A DNA stretch of 64,000 bases, taken from assembly GCA_963737145.1 (NCBI GenBank), contig CAVTRO010000005.1:62001-126000 (forward strand). Reading direction: 5' to 3'. Of the stretch, positions 63,913 to 64,000 are shown in pieces. The notes beneath the pieces were generated by a model. The model was given only the letters and a program-made list of their open reading frames with translations. It was not told the DNA's origin and ran no database searches. The DNA comes from AP-15 sp963737145 (GTDB lineage Bacteria; Pseudomonadota; Alphaproteobacteria; ATCC43930; CGMCC-115725). Each line of letters starts with the position of its first letter. Positions within the stretch are counted from its first letter, which is position 1. A program made the translations under genes and the position numbers.

Positions 63913-64000
63913 GTGTCGATCTTAGCACCGCGAAAGAGGCACTCAAGCCACGGGAAATCGGCACTGCTGCGATGCTCTTCCCGGGCCGGCAACGTGCGAG

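Overview
The window is a GC-rich alphaproteobacterial chromosome segment, probably from the Rhodospirillales/Hyphomicrobiales side of the class. The best taxonomic signal is the order murA, DUF2948, hisG, hisD, UPF0262, maf, RNase G-like, yacG (37-43 kb). A short Coq7 hydroxylase, a HIG1-type twin-TM protein beside PduO, and a TIGR02281 aspartic protease agree with this. No rRNA, tRNA or CRISPR array is visible.

The first 16 kb is an accessory cell-surface island. A type I secretion pair (partial HlyD adaptor, and an ABC exporter with a C39-like domain lacking the catalytic Cys) sits behind a response regulator. Diverging from it are a ChW-like repeat protein, a methyltransferase, three glycosyltransferases, a protein with a 12-residue Asp/Gly repeat array fused to a Hint domain, and an AT-rich four-domain gene (sulfotransferase, glycosyltransferase, DUF4214, methyltransferase). 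A secreted GH99-like protein closes the island. One reading is export, self-processing and modification of a surface glycoprotein or glycan.

From 17 to 34 kb there is a HigBA-like pair with a frameshifted toxin, a sulfate-activation operon (cysD, cysNC, tauE), an SDR, pyridoxal kinase, murQ diverging from nagA, an MFS carrier, small redox and J-domain proteins, and an ABC exporter. Next come a Uma2 gene fused to the stump of a YqaA-like membrane protein, dsbB, coq7 and a cupin. After a 1 kb empty stretch come a CDF transporter, a retropepsin-like protease and a solitary MT-A70 methyltransferase, followed by the housekeeping block.

From 44 to 64 kb there are a frameshifted Baeyer-Villiger monooxygenase with a MetX-like hydrolase, HIG1 and PduO. 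A PEP-CTERM protein follows, with a near-consensus sigma-54 promoter and a hairpin terminator, then etfBA plus 3-hydroxybutyryl-CoA dehydrogenase and an HNH nuclease. Two tandem sugar ABC importer sets (permeases and binding proteins, no ATPase in the window) come next. The window ends with a histidine phosphatase, an epimerase, a MaoC-like protein, an NTF2-like protein and an NHL-repeat protein.

Single-base frameshifts recur in at least seven genes (Hint protein, 10.9 kb glycosyltransferase, four-domain gene, HigB, DUF2948, monooxygenase, binding protein 1). They could be real decay or residual assembly indels, and the sequence alone cannot separate the two.
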